Source: Peromyscus leucopus
Lineage: Eukaryota > Chordata > Mammalia > Rodentia > Cricetidae
Length of the DNA: 64,000 nt
Assembly: GCF_004664715.2 (NCBI RefSeq)
Contig: NC_051071.1
Location: forward strand, 396,001 to 460,000
Reading direction: 5' to 3'
Below the pieces are notes generated by a model. It was not told where the DNA came from, searched no databases, and saw only the letters and a program-made list of their open reading frames with translations. The position numbers and the translations under genes were made by a program. Positions within the stretch are counted from its first letter, which is position 1. Each line of letters starts with the position of its first letter. Below, piece after piece: positions 1-12,246 of this stretch.

Positions 1-70
1 ACCAGGCTGGACGCAAACTCATAGAGATCCACCTGCCTGTCACCCTAATGCTAGGATTAAAGGCATGCAC
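1..70 (-). mobile_element. B1 SINE fragment, truncated by window edge
   Basis: This is the reverse complement of the 5' half of a B1 (7SL-derived) SINE. It reads AGGCTGG, ACTCATAGAGATCC, CTAGGATTAAAGGCATGCAC, the complement of the Pol III A/B-box end of B1. The 3' half lies outside the window. Confidence 0.8.
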
Positions 71-81
71 AGCCTCACCCA

Positions 82-251
82 GCCCTTGCCTGCATGTAGT
101 GCATGCAGTGCCTGTCGAGTCCAGGAGAGGGCATTAGATTCCCTGGAACTGAAGTTGCAGACAGTGTGAGTCATCACATAGGTGCTAAGAACCAAACCTG
201 GGTCCTCTTCAAGAGCAGCCAGTGCTCTTAACCACTGAGCCATCGGCCCCA
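82..251 (-). mobile_element. B3-type (B2 superfamily) SINE
   Basis: This is a tRNA-derived SINE in reverse. It ends with the complement of the tRNA-like head (AGCCAGTGCTCTTAACCACTGAGCCATC). The body has AGAGGGCATTAGATTCCCTGGAACTGAAGTTGCAGA in pieces, which matches the B3 'agaagagggc / cctggaactggagttacag' core. It is diverged and lacks a clear A-tail. Confidence 0.8.
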
Positions 252-2930
252 CTCAATGGCAACTTTAATAAACTTCATGTTAATTCAAAATCCAGTTAAA
301 TGGTAAATGGTTCACATCTGTAGTGCTGCGTCTCCATGCACCACTAGCTTCTACAGAGATGTGTACAGGGCTGCGGCCTGACTCCCGCAGCAAGCTCTTT
401 GCGGGAGGCTGCTGATCTGAGATAGGAGGCTGTGGGAGAATGGAGGAAGGGGGCAAGCATCACAGAGGTGGAGAGAACAACCTACACCAGGGGTCGTGAT
501 TACAGGAGAAGCAGGCTGAGGTCTGTCATGGGAGCTAAGAAATTGGGGAGTCACTGGATGGCTTAGCAGGCATGACAGCCACCCTGCTTTTGATCCTTTT
601 CTCTTAAAAATTGCTCCCACAGACTGGGGTGACTTAATAAAATTCTTAGTAGTTTCATATCCAGGACATACCTTCAGCCAACATGGTGCCTGCCACCTCA
701 ACCCTTAGGGCTGCGGGTACAGGACATGGCAGAAAGGGTACCTAACCACTGCTAGCAGGCTGTCTCCCTGGAGGTTCCAGGTCTGCCTGGGTTCTGAGGT
801 TAGCCTCTGAGAACCTGAAGAGACCATTGTCATTGTGTAGAGTTGGTAGAGGTCCTACTCTGCCCTTGAATGCCATCCGGTGTCGTTGGAGCACGGCCTG
901 GAACCTGAGCGAGCAGCACTTGGTGCAGTAGCACAGGCCTGTGGCTCCTAGGCCAGGCCCTTCCCACCCTGGGCTAGGATTGCTTCATTGGTTTCATCTC
1001 TCTCCTCTGTGGGAAGCCAGGCACAGGGACCCTAGCCTTTGTACACAGTGTCTTACCTCAGCGGAAGAGCCACTGAAGGAGTGGTGAGCGAGGGTTTGAA
1101 CAGGCAGAGTGAGACCCGTCACAGGGCCAGGCTGGCTCTTGCTGGCACTGTGTCCACTTGTCCCAGGCCCAGGATATAGCCAACATGTTTTTCTCCTGTC
1201 AACTGGCCTTCAGTGACGTGTCTGCCTGGCCCCAAGCTGCAGGGAAACAGCTGGGTCTCCACATCTCAAGAAACCCCTGGCCTTATCCACTATAACCCAA
1301 GCCCACACCCAGGCTCGCCTGTTTTCTGCCATGCCTGGACTGGCTACCGATGTGACATGCAGGCTGTGGTCATCACAGAGCCCTCCTTCTGGTGACTGCT
1401 TTGGCTGAACAGTGAGGAAAGCTGTCACATGGCTGGCCAGTGGCTCACAGGGACACTGACCTCCCTGTCCCCTGCCATCCCCCATGCCCAACCTTCTTTC
1501 CTTCATGCATAGCAGAGGCATGATCATTCTGCAGAGCAACTTGAAGATGGCTTCCGCGGTCCCTACCCACTAGGACATCAGTGGGAGCCATTGTGATGAC
1601 AGACAAGCCGGCCTGACCACAGCCTAGGGTTGGGGTCAGGGAGCCATGGTCCCTATCATCCACAGATAGAATTCCCTGGTAGTCATGGGATAGAATGAGG
1701 CCCTGGGAAGGAAGCATAGCATCGAGTATGGCGCACAGGCCACCATCAGCCAACATTGTTGGTATTCCCCACACTACCACAGCTGGCCCTTTAGGATCCA
1801 CAGCACGTTCCATGGGGCACATGTCTCACCAATGGTGGCCTGGATGCCTTGGGAGGCATTTTGGAAGGCACCAGAGAAGCAGACAGCAGTGATCAGGGGA
1901 GTCTAAGAGGACTCTTTAAACAGGCTGGATGGTCCAGGAGGAAATGGTGCCTGGAAGAAATGCTTGCCCTGGCCCAGGTGCCCCACCTGTAACGGTGATG
2001 TGGCTAGGCTCCTGCGACAGCCTTGGTTGGAGCTCCCAACGCTTCACAGACAGTGGAGTTGGTCACAGAGCCCTGCAACCGAGCTGGCCTTGGATTTCTT
2101 TGGAAGACCTGTGCCCGGGCCAAGCGCATCGATCCCGTTTCCTTGAGAGCACATTATCTTCACACGGCCTTGCGTTAATGCGTGTGGGCTAATTTCCCTC
2201 ATCCCAGCTGTACACCCCAAGTGCCAAAACTTTCCACTTCAGCCCACTGGGAAGGAGCTCATCTCAGGAACGGGGGCAGGTCTCTGGAGTGGAGGGGGTC
2301 ACTTCTCCAAAGTGCTCAGAAGTGTCCAATTGCCCCCTAGGGACACCAGCTTCCCCTGCTAAGTGTCACCCGGATGACCGCAGGGCCCCTGGGCCATGCA
2401 GCAACAAGTTTCCCGAAATGCCCTCAGCTGAGCCTCTGCTTCCATTGTAGGCTGCTGGGTTCCAGGGTGGAGGGAAGGAAGGGTCTGCAGCCTGGTGTCC
2501 CTCCCTCGGGGCCAGCAGGCTTCACTCTTGCACATCACCATTCTCTGTGAAATCCTCCCCCTGCCCCTGTGGAAGCTGGAGACTCAGGACTCAGCCAGGC
2601 TCCTCGAGGTGGGGCCCAGCACCCTGGCCTCGGCTCCCACTGTTTTCGTGGTCCCCAGCCCCGGCTGTAGACCTCCTCAATGCTCAGTCACCCCTCTTGG
2701 ACCCCAGGTCCCACCAGGGACCTCCTCCCTTCACTGCCTGGAAGGTCATGCCGTACAGAAAAGGGCAGTGTTGGGCAACACCCCAAACGACAAGGGACTT
2801 GGAGGGAAAACGCATCACACTTCCTTTGTATTGTGATGAGAAACGAACAATTTTTCATATTCAAATTTAATTCAGACGCAAGAAAACTTCTAAGTAAGAT
2901 TTTCCCTGTATTTTAATGAGAAACTGGAAT
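252..2930. other. Unique sequence, no gene seen
   Basis: About 2.7 kb with no recognisable repeat, splice-bounded exon or conserved domain. Open frames of up to 125 codons on both strands overlap each other around 1210-1890, show no family signature, and are what chance gives in GC-rich DNA. I see no poly(A) signal or promoter architecture. Confidence 0.5.
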
Positions 2931-2933
2931 TCA

Positions 2934-3109
2934 GGCCAGGTGTGGAGGTGCACCCCTTTAATCCCAGCGCTTGGGAGGCAGAGACAGGCAGAGTTCTCAC
3001 TGAGTTCGAGGCCAGCCTGGTCTACAGCGTGAGTTCCAGGACAGCCAGGGCTACATAGAGAAACCCTGTCTCTGAAAAAATAAAAGACAAAAGAAAACAA
3101 AAGAAAAAG
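2934..3109 (+). mobile_element. B1 SINE, full length, with target-site duplication
   Basis: A complete B1: GGCCAGGTGTGGAGGTGCAC head, TTTAATCCCAGCGCTTGGGAGGC, GTTCGAGGCCAGCCTGGTCTAC, ACAGCCAGGGCTACATAGAG, then an A-rich tail with simple interruptions. It is flanked by AAACTGGAATT (2921-2931) and AAACTGGAGTT (3114-3124), an 11-bp target-site duplication with one mismatch. This copy has the mouse-like CAGCCAGGGCTACA version, so it is probably older than the other B1s here. Confidence 0.92.
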
Positions 3110-3125
3110 GAACAAACTGGAGTTT

Positions 3126-6100
3126 GCAACAATTAATGAGCAACCCACTGAGGTCCTCTAAGACCGCCTGTCAGGGCTTTTGAACTTCGTTTTCAAAGTC
3201 TTGCTTCCTTTGGTGGGAAGCACTCAGTCAGGGGTGAACATTTCAAGTCAAGGCTTGCGGCAGCGGCGGAAAGTGTAAATGAGGCAAAGTGGGCACCACT
3301 TAAAACAGGCGGCCATCTCTTTTGCTTTGATTTCCCCGGAAGACAGATTCTTGGCATTCTATACAAACACACATATCAGTTCTGCAGGGAATGCAATGTA
3401 TTCCCACCGTTTCTCCAAACCTATGAGGAGGTCCTAACTGGGAAGGGGACAGGGTTGCTAGGATGGCTCTTGGATGTGAGTGAGTGCCATTGGCTTGCAT
3501 TTCAAGGCTCAATCCCCCAGGACCCCTCCTGGCCCTGACTTTGAGGATGATCTGTCTTGGGCCAGAACCCCCTAGAAACTCTGCAACCTTGGGATCTGCC
3601 TTGATGGTGGCGATGTCCTTTGTCCTTTGGGACTGGAGTCCACTAGGGACTTCTGTGCCTTTGATAATGTCCCTGAGTCTCAGCGCTGCTGTGGTTATCA
3701 TGGTCCATCCACGGTTCCTTTACAGTTTCTTCTCTGAAGCTCCCATCCAGGTGCAATCCAAGGAGCACCCCCATGAAGGCTGTTGATATCAGGAGGTCTG
3801 GAGTCCAGGAGCCCCGCCTCCACAAAGGAAAACCTACAATTCCCCACAAATCTGCACAAGTGACCTTCCTTCCCAGGCAACCCTCCTTCTCAGGGGGTCT
3901 CACACACATGCAACCTAAGTGTCCAGTTGCACAGTGAGGGGCTCTGCTCGGTGACTTTTGTCTTTACTTACTATGCCTGCATCTGCTTTCTGTGTGCCCC
4001 TTCTAGAATGTTCCATGAGGATGTTGTTAACCTCTTCCATCTATGACTCGGTACCTAGACCAGATTCAACATCAAAGGGTATTGAGTGGGTCTTTATGAG
4101 TGAGTGCTGGGCAGCCTGGCTCCAGTAGGGGCAGACTGGAGACCCATAGAGGAGCTGACGATAGCCCCTGTACCCAGCGATCATCACAAGCATCTTAGAT
4201 CCGATGTCCCCCAAGCAGCACAGGCATCTTGGGTCCTCCAGCAGCATGATATGGGGGCCAAGTCACTGTTGGGGGGCTCAGTGACAGCCTAGATTCCTGA
4301 ACAAGGGCTTCCATCAATGGAAGGGCTCGACCACCCTTCTTCTTCCAACAGCCCAGGAATTGTGAAGCGCTGTTTCCTTAGTGACAGTGCAATCATTTAC
4401 AGTACTAAGCTGAAAATAAACCTTGGGGGACCGGAGAACACTGTTGTGTGTGGGTGTAGGCTGCAGTAGTGGGGGTCAGCACAGGCTCTTATGACTGGGA
4501 CTGAGCCAGGAGTATCTATCCGACTTGACAATCAGCCTACTATCTATACGACTTGACAATCAGTCTTCTATCTCTCTAGGAAATGCCCTCCTGCCCATCA
4601 CCCTTCACGCAGGCCCAGGGCACACCTTGGTGCCAGCCTCCTGTTGAACAACTTTGCCCTGGATCTGAACTACAGTCCCGCCTGACTCAGCTGCTGCCCT
4701 GGACTCCCCTATCTCCTGTCTATCTATCCAGGCATTGAAAGGACTCTGAGACCCCAGGCCCCTGCTGGCCAGCTCCCTGGCAGGCTTTAACTCTGCTAGC
4801 TGACATTTCTGTACTGCCATGGGTGGTCACTCAGACTCATGTCTTCCTGCAGGAGCCATGCTGGAGGACAAAGATCTGTCAATGAGCCCATGTAGCTAGC
4901 TCTACAGTCCAGGTCTGCCCTGTCCTGACATCTCTCAGCCCCAAAGGCCTGCCGCTCCTCCAGAGTTACAATCATCTGGCTGCTGTTTCCCCATTTTCCC
5001 TGTCATGGGCAGTCCAGCTGCAAGAGGCTGGTGATGGCTTCGTGCTGCAATGATCTGGGGCTTTGTTTCCTTTCCCTTGGGCTGTGAGTGCCTAGGGTGG
5101 GGGTGGGGGGTGTCTTCTGGGTCATTTCTGACCCAGCTCCCACAGGCCTGATATGGCCCCAAGGTTCCCATTTGGCACCAAGTTCTGGTGTGATGATGGA
5201 GGGGTGTGAGAGCCTAGAATTTGGGGAGTCACGGTCACTCATTCTAGACAGGTGGGTGTGATACCTGAAAGGCAGGACAGGAGTGTCCTGCACACACTTA
5301 AGGCTGTTCAAAAGGGTGCAGTGTGGGGCCCTGGGCAGGGAAGAGTACACAGCCCTGATTGGTTCCCGCCAGAGGCAGATGGTGGGGGCCTGTGTGGATG
5401 AGATGGGAGATGCTCTATAATCACCAGATGTGGCCCAATTAATGGGGTCTGGAGGGGGTGGTGGGGCTCTGGGGAAGAAGACAGCTGCGTCCATCCATGT
5501 TCTAGCTGCTCTTGCCAGGAGCAGGGGCCAGCCCGGGCCTGTCTGTGCACTGGCCCTGGCCTCAGGCTTGGCCCAGGCTGGCACAGAGATTTGCTTTGCT
5601 GGCCTGCTCTGGGAGACAGCAGGAGGGGAGATCTGCAGCCAGGAAGAAGAGGTGCAGGGCTGATAAACCTGCACCCCGCAAAGCCCAGGGCTCCTCAGGC
5701 TCCAAGTGGTGACTACAGTGTGGAGCAGAGCCCCGCCCACCCTGAGAGGTAGCAGGTGTAGCCAGCAAGTACTCACAGTCTCTCCCAGATATCCTTTATC
5801 TCCAGTATCTACATAGAAAATCCCAGGCAGCTTCTGATTGGTTCAGCCAGGTTACGTGTCCTCTCAGGTCAGGTAGTGGCATGTGGTTGGTGGCTTCAAG
5901 GAAAACACTGTGAGTAGGAAAGATAGCAGATCTCAAAGATGAGATGAGAGATCAGTCACCAGGGAGAGCAGGGAGGGGGTCTGAGAGGGTTAAAGGGCAC
6001 ACACTCCACAGAAGGGCCCCTGGGAGACTAGCCCAGGAGGCCAGGGTAATGGCGGTGTCCCTACATCCTCTACTTGGCCCAGTCCCTGAGCACTGGCTCA

Positions 6101-6212
6101 TCCTGGGGTCCACCCACTCCTGTTTGGGTGGCTCTAGGTTAAAGGCAGAGTGCAAGAGACAGACTGTCTCTGCCATACCACAGTGATAAAATACATTAGC
6201 AAATATTCTTGA
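3126..6212. other. Mostly unique sequence, no gene seen
   Basis: About 3 kb without a recognised repeat apart from a small tandem duplication near 4513. The minus strand carries a 257-codon open frame at 5003-5776 and a 133-codon frame at 3300-3701. Neither shows a known domain, a good start context or adjoining splice sites, so I treat them as chance frames. Confidence 0.5.
4513..4568. repeat. 28-bp tandem duplication (two copies)
   Basis: Two adjacent 28-bp units, 4513-4540 and 4541-4568, both built on TATCTAT-CGACTTGACAATCAG. They differ at a few positions, and a partial third start (TATCT) follows. Confidence 0.9.
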
Positions 6213-6800
<588 letters not shown>

Positions 6801-6804
6801 TTTT

Positions 6805-7020
6805 ATGTTTTTAATTTTCTTATTTGTGTGTCTGTGCACATATATGTGCAACTGTGTGTGTGTGTTCAGGTGTGTGCATGCATGTGTGTGTATGTGTGTG
6901 TGTGCTAGACAGAGGTCAGCCTCGTGTGTGCTCCTCAGGATTCTGTATTTTGGGACAAGGGCTCTTGCTGACCTTGGATTTACTGCCTAGGCTGGGCAAT
7001 ATGTTTCGTTTCAGGCATGC
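6805..7020 (-). mobile_element. TG-rich tract plus B4-like SINE remnant
   Basis: Imperfect (TG)n at 6825-6905 leads into AGACAGAGGTCAGCCTCGTGTGTGCTCCTCAGGA in pieces. That resembles the reversed 3' part of the dimeric B4-type rodent SINE, which has a CA-rich tail and then 'cctgaggaatgacacctgaggttgacctctg'. The rest is degraded. Confidence 0.55.
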
Positions 7021-7140
7021 CATCCTGGCATATTTTAAATTTTTTATCTGAACTTTTAAAATTTGATGCTATTATTAGTATATTTGATTTTTTGTTTAAA
7101 ATTCCCATTCTTCCTCAGTCATATATGTATCTAAGTGCCA

Positions 7141-7143
<3 letters not shown>

Positions 7144-7175
<32 letters not shown>
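7144..7175. repeat. (TG)n microsatellite
   Basis: About 16 pure TG dinucleotides. Confidence 0.97.
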
Positions 7176-7177
<2 letters not shown>

Positions 7178-7535
7178 AATGTATCTTGTGATCCTGTGAA
7201 ACTCAGCTTTTTTGGGACTTTTTCCCCATATAAATAGTCCTGTTATGTGTAAGTGGAGTTTTCTGTCTCCTTGTCGGTATAGATAATTCTTATTTCTTTT
7301 CTTGTTCTGTCACACTGGCTGGAGCTTATAGTTCAGTAGACACAGCAGACAAGAACGATGAGGAAGTATATTCTTGCTTTGTTCCTGGGGGAAGATATTT
7401 GAACTTTGTTGTTGATTCCATCTTGTGTGATTTCTGCTCAGAACTGGGCAGTTCACTGCTCCTTAGGCAGCCTGGTGGTCCCTCACTCCCAGGAAGTCAC
7501 TATGTTGATGATGGTCTTAGTGTGGACACCCACTC
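7176..7535. other. Unique sequence
   Basis: AT-richer unique DNA. No gene or repeat recognised. Confidence 0.4.
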
Positions 7536-7539
7536 AGCA

Positions 7540-7635
7540 TAAGGTACTACAGCACAGAACTCTTGGATTCCATCCTCCTGCCTCAGCCTCTCCAATAGCA
7601 GGGCCTATGGTCACGAACCACCACCAGGCCCTGCT
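7540..7635 (-). mobile_element. Old B1/proto-B1 remnant
   Basis: The segment TCCTCCTGCCTCAGCCTCTCC followed by a diverged 'aatagcagggcctatggtcacgaaccaccaccagg' reads as the complement of a 7SL-derived monomer 5' half. It is highly diverged and no tail is visible. Confidence 0.5.
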
Positions 7636-7840
7636 TGCATGATTTCTGATGAAAACCCCTGAGTCTGGTTCCACTCTTCCGTACACAGCACATTCCTCCC
7701 CTCAGGCTAGCTTTAATGTTTCCCCTCTGTCCTCTGAGTTCATTCCTCTGACACAGGCCAACGTGTGCCTTTTGTTGTCTGGTCCTTGTTCTGGCATCTG
7801 TACTGGCTGGTGTTCTGGGAGCTCTTGGGGTAATGTTTTG

Positions 7841-8180
7841 GTGTGTTCTAGTTTCATCCTGTTGCTGTGATAGAAGCCAGCTTAGGGGAAGAAAGGGTCC
7901 AGGTTGAGGAGGCTCTGACCAGGGACCTCATTCATGGAAGGAAGTACAGAGAAAAGCTGCTTGCCGGCTGGCTCTCTGGCTCAGGCTTAGCTAACATTCT
8001 CAAACAGCTCAGGATCACCTGTCTAGGGAATGGCGCTGCCCACAGTGGCCTGCGCCCTCCTCCTCCATCAATTAACAATCAAGACAATCCGTCACAGGCA
8101 TGTCACAGGCCAGTCTGATCAGGATAATCCCTCAACTGGGACTGACTCTAGGCTATGTCAAGTTGAAATGAAAGTTAAGT
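7841..8180 (-). mobile_element. LTR (ERVL-MaLR-like), antisense
   Basis: Reads from TTTCATCCTGTTGCTGTGATAG through GGGAATGGCGCTGCCCACAG, ATTAACAATCAAGACAATCC and CAGGCATGTCACAGGCC to TCTAGGCTATGTCAAGTTGA. This is the complement of a rodent LTR whose 5' end has 'gtcaacttgaca' and whose 3' end has 'cacagcaa..agaaa'. A central part is missing relative to 52866-53290, which is the same kind of element in the other orientation. The family name is from memory. Confidence 0.65.
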
Positions 8181-8415
8181 AGGAGACCATGTCATTGCTG
8201 TTCTTGGCCATTATTTCTACACCTACTTCTTTGCTCATCACTCTCTTCTGGGTCTGTGATTGCGGGTACGCCTGTGGGAGGGAGTCTGATGGAGTTTCTC
8301 AGCTCTCCTCTTCTATCCTGCCTGGGTTCCTTCTCTGAGTGAGGGCCTATACTGCACAGCATCTCCTAAAGATGCAATGGAGGCACAACTCCTCTATCTC
8401 CAGGAGTTTTGTTTT

Positions 8416-8416
<1 letters not shown>

Positions 8417-8460
<44 letters not shown>
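8417..8460. repeat. (TG)n microsatellite
   Basis: About 22 pure TG units. Confidence 0.97.
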
Positions 8461-8461
<1 letters not shown>

Positions 8462-9009
8462 CCGTTTGTTCCTGTCTCGGGGCTTCCATCTCTGTTGAAG
8501 CAAGTCAGCTATTCGCTGTGCCAGGCGACTCCTTCCCACAGGAGAGAGGCTTGGAGGCTCACCCAAAGCCACTCAGCTAGCTTAAGCCAAGCCTGAGCCT
8601 TGTCTGCATGTCCCCAACGCTTTGGCTCCCTGGTGCTCTGTGGGAGATGCATGGGAAGTAGGCGGCACCCCACTCCCCCACTCAGGCACAGGGCACCATG
8701 GCCTGTGTTGGGGAGGTGACCCGTGTGTGGAATTTGCAGGGCGGCCCACGGCTCGCCAGCTGGCAGATGCACGATTTCTCTCCAGGTCAATCATACCCTA
8801 GGCTGCCCCAGGCTGCTAGCTGGCTGCAGAGGAAAAAAAAAAAAAAAATGCCTGCTCTCTTCCCACGGCCTGACTTCATCTGGAAGCATCCATCCGGGTG
8901 CTGGGCAGGATTGGTTCTTGAGGCCACATGACCTTGAGGTTCTCCACGCCCCCTCCACGCGATGCCACTCAAAGAACATGCTAAGCCGTTGGCTTTCTTT
9001 AAATGGGGA

Positions 9010-9240
9010 TCTCATTGCGCAGGGCCTGGGTTAAACGGCCCCCAGACGGGGACTCGGCCGCGTCCTGCTGCCAGCAGCGTGGGCACAGCATTTCTCTTGC
9101 ATTTTACATGACTGCGGGGCTGTTCCTTGCGCCTGTCTGGTTGTGTCTCGTCACTGAGGGCTTCTCGGGGTGGCTGGCTGGCTCCAAGCACAGCCATGGC
9201 GGCGTTGGCAGCACAGCTGCTGCTGGGCCCCTAGGCGGAG
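9010..9240. promoter_or_regulatory. CpG-richer candidate conserved element
   Basis: This stretch is richer in CpG than its surroundings: GACGGGGACTCGGCCGCGTC near 9050, plus GCATTTCTCTTGCATTTTACATGACTG and GCCATGGCGGCGTTGG in pieces. It is repeat-free. A regulatory role is only a guess from composition; no transcript structure is visible. Confidence 0.3.
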
Positions 9241-9639
9241 GTGTGGGCCAGGCATCATGGGGGAGAGCGCTGGGCATCCACGGGCCTTTGGAAGGAGGCA
9301 CTAGCCTACAACATGCCGGTGCAGGGCAGCGGGTGCAAATGGGTATCCCTGGTCCCTCCACTTCTAGGGATGGGAGCATGGAGGGAGTCAGGGACTGCCC
9401 AGTGGCCAAGTGTCACAGGGGCATGTGTGTGTTTGGATGTTTGCAAGCCTTGTAAGCCTTCACCCGTGGCTTTCCCTGCTGGCCTCATGCACAGCCACAT
9501 ACAGAGCAGCGTAGAAGGCCATTCTGAGCCTTGAAATCCGTTTGAAAAATGCAAATAAAACTCCTTTTGTTCTCAGCAAAGGGGTGGAGGAGGGCTTTTC
9601 CCTGCTGGAGTGTGGAGTGTGTTTATGATATGCGTAGGG

Positions 9640-9845
9640 CATGGAAGAATATGTGCGTGTGTGTGACAAAATGGGAATGAGCACGTGCACACGTTTGTGT
9701 GAAGCTATGTGCATGCAGGACACAGGCATGTGCATGTATGGTGTGCACATCATGCATATACACAGGTGTGCACATGGGCATGCAGCATATGTACACAGAT
9801 CATGTGTATACACAGGTGGAGTATGTGCATACACGTACATGTAGT
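9640..9845. repeat. Imperfect TG/CA alternating tract
   Basis: Recurrent GTGCACA, GTGTGCAT, ATGTGCATG and TACACAGG words over ~200 bp form a degenerate purine-pyrimidine alternating repeat. It accounts for the Cys/His/Met-rich open frames here on both strands. Confidence 0.8.
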
Positions 9846-10549
9846 TCCATGAGTGCATTTGTGAGCATCGTGCCCGAGGCAGTGGTGTGCTTCTTCCAGG
9901 CCCTGACCCTGCCTGGCAAGACAGGGCATGTAGCTGATGTAGTCCTGATTCTCACAGCAGGCCTGTTTGCATGGCGGTGACACCAGTATCTTCAAAGCAG
10001 TACTTGTCTCTGCATTTCCTATCTCCAAATTGCCAGGCTTGGTCAGCATTCCATTTCTTGCCCTCCTTAAAGCCGTTCTCAGCGCCAGGAGTCAGGGTAG
10101 AGTTCTTGAATGCTGTGTGCGTGCCTTACATGGCTGAGCAGTGGCTTCACCCACAGCCTTTTCTGGATGCCCTCTTGAATAGCCGTGTGCCACCCAGTGT
10201 TGACGGCTTCTCCGAGGCTCCAGTTCCTGTTTGTAAAATTCAAATAATCATCGTCTGTGCTCAGCGAGCAGGTTGAGGGTTTTCCCTTGCTGGGCTCCAT
10301 CCCTGAACTCATGGTAGTTTTTCTCCTTGTCCACACTCATCTTCTCAGAGCCCTGTGCCGTCCACCTGGAGACTCTCCCAGGAGAGTGCTGCAGCTGTCC
10401 TCTCTAGGGGAGTGAGATTTCCTTGGAATTCTAGCTGCACACTCTCTAGGCCTCATAAGATTCAGGACATGACCTGAGAAACTCCAGGGTACAGGTCCTC
10501 ACTGGGCAGGGTCTCTGGTCCAGCCTGGAGGTCCTGTTCACTTGGACCT

Positions 10550-10730
10550 TGAACTCTCATGATCAGGCTCACAGACTGGTCATGGAATCTGAAGCATTTA
10601 GTAGTCATCTAATTAAATGTTCACACATCATTAAAGTGATTTGCCATAAGCACAGTTAACAGTTTGATAAATCTGCTCCTGGCTGGCTCCATGGCTGAAA
10701 GCAATCACTCCTGATCAGCGGTGGGCTGCT
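10550..10730. promoter_or_regulatory. Candidate conserved noncoding element
   Basis: Repeat-free AT-rich patch with TCATCTAATTAAATG, CATCATTAAAGTG, CAGTTAACAG and TTTGATAAATC. These resemble homeodomain (TAATTA), HNF1-like (GTTAAC) and related sites. Conservation is inferred from motif density and not measured. Confidence 0.35.
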
Positions 10731-11113
10731 GACATCCTCTGATGAGTTGGAGACACATCACACCTGCCACCCAGCCTTCCCAGGGTCCCCAGGAGTAAAG
10801 ACATTGCCATGCACCTGGCCCTGACCTCAGGGTACCATGGCCAGGGGCTTAATCCCGGTGACATTTCTGGGTTCCCCATAGAGGCCCTCACACCTCATGC
10901 AGGGTTGAGAAAAGGCTGAAGGCTGTGAACTGTGGTTCCCTGATGGGACTAATGGCCAAAGGAAAGACCTGCAACTCAACACACCCGTAATGTAGGCAGA
11001 GGCTGGGACCGTTTCTGTGGGATATTGATGGTGGGAGGTGGGATGGGGATAAAAGGCTCATGGGAATGAAGCATGCTTGCACAGAAGGGTGACTAGATCA
11101 AAAACTCCAGGTA

Positions 11114-11151
11114 GAGCCTGGAAAGGTGGCCTGACTGATAAAGTACTCAGC
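11114..11151 (+). mobile_element. 5' part of an old SINE split by L1
   Basis: GAGCCTGGAAAGGTGGC-CTGA-TGATAAAGTACTCAGCAG matches the tRNA-derived head of a B4/B2-superfamily SINE. The matching B-box continuation (GACTTGAGTTTGATCTCC) resumes at 12247, right after the L1 poly(A). This suggests the L1 landed inside the SINE. Confidence 0.5.
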
Positions 11152-12246
11152 AGAGAAAAACAATGACATCATGAGGTTTGCAGGCAAATGGATGGATCTA
11201 GAAAAAAATCATCCTGAGTGAGGTAACCCAGACTCAGAAAGACAAATATGGTATGTACTCACTCATAGGAGGATACTAGATGTGGAACAAGGATGACTGG
11301 ACTGCTACTCACATCACCAGTGAGGCTACCTGGAAAACAGGACCCCAAGAAAGACACGGGGATCACCCAATGACGGAGAAATGGATGAGATCTACATGAA
11401 CAGCCTGGACATGAGTGGGAGCAGTGAACGGCGAGGGTCGAGGGAAAGGGAGCGGGAGATCCCACCTGGATCAAGAACAGAGAGGGAGAACAAGGAATAG
11501 GAGACCATGGTAAATGAAGACCACATGAGAAAAGGAAGAAACAAAGTGCTAAAGAGGCCCACAGAAATCCACAAAGATACCCCCACAAAAGACTGCTGGC
11601 AATGGCCGAGAGACAGCTGGGACTGACCTACTCTGGTGATGGGATGGCCAAACACCCTAATAGTTGTGCCAGAAACCCCATCCAAGGACTGAGGAATCTG
11701 GATGCAGACATCCATGGCTAGGCCCCGGGTGGAGCGCTGGGAGTCTAATTAGCGAGAAAGAGTAGGGTTTATATGAGCAAGAATTGTTGAAACCAAGGTT
11801 GGATAAAGCACAGGGACAAATAGCCAAACGAATGGAAACACATGAACTATGAACCAAAGGCTGAGGGGCCCCCATCTGGATCAGGCCCTCTGAATAGGTG
11901 AGACAGTTGATTGGCTTGATCTGTTTGGGAGGCATCTAGGCAGTGGTACCAGGTCCTGGGCTCGCTGCATGAGATAGCTGTTTGAAACCTGGGACTTATA
12001 CAGGGACACTTGGCTCAATCTGGGAGGAGGGGACTGGACCTGCCTGGACTGAGTCTATCAGGTTGATCTCAGTCCTCGGGGGTGGCCTTGATCTGGAGGT
12101 GGTGGGAAAGGGGGGTGGGCTTGGGGGAAGGGGAGGGGGGCAGGAAGGGGGAGAACAAGGAAATCTGTGGCTGTTATGTAGAACTGAATAGTATTGTAAA
12201 ATAAAATAAAAATAAATTAAAAAAAAATAAAAATAAAAATAAAAAA
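11152..12246 (+). mobile_element. LINE-1 3' end, 5'-truncated (ORF2 end, 3' UTR, poly-A)
   Basis: This starts at the conserved end of L1 ORF2 (AACAATGACATCATGAGGTT, GGCAAATGGATGGATCTAG, CATCCTGAGTGAGGTAACCC, GGTATGTACTCACTCATAGG). It continues through a rodent-type 3' UTR with a G-rich run (12093-12158, GGGAAAGGGGGGTGGGC.. GGGGGAAGGGGAGGGGGG) and ends in AAATAAAAATAAA-type poly(A). It is dead: only the last few ORF2 codons remain. The G-rich tract is the known G-quadruplex-forming feature of L1 3' UTRs. Confidence 0.93.

Larger units (their letters stand above)
8461..11113. other. Mostly unique sequence, including CpG-richer and motif-rich parts
   Basis: No gene seen. It contains a 16-A run at 8833-8848, a CpG-richer stretch at 9010-9240, a TG/CA-rich imperfect tract at 9640-9845 and a TAAT-rich segment at 10550-10730 (separate entries). 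Open frames of up to 150 codons (for example plus strand 9003-9455) lack known domains. Confidence 0.5.

Noticed and set aside
3300..3909. Possible retroelement or gene frame on the minus strand
   Set aside because: Two overlapping frames look protein-like but show no motif. The plus strand is also open here, so chance is likelier.
5003..5776. 257-codon open frame on the minus strand
   Set aside because: Low-information Ser/Pro/Leu-rich translation with no recognisable family, in GC-rich DNA where stops are rare.
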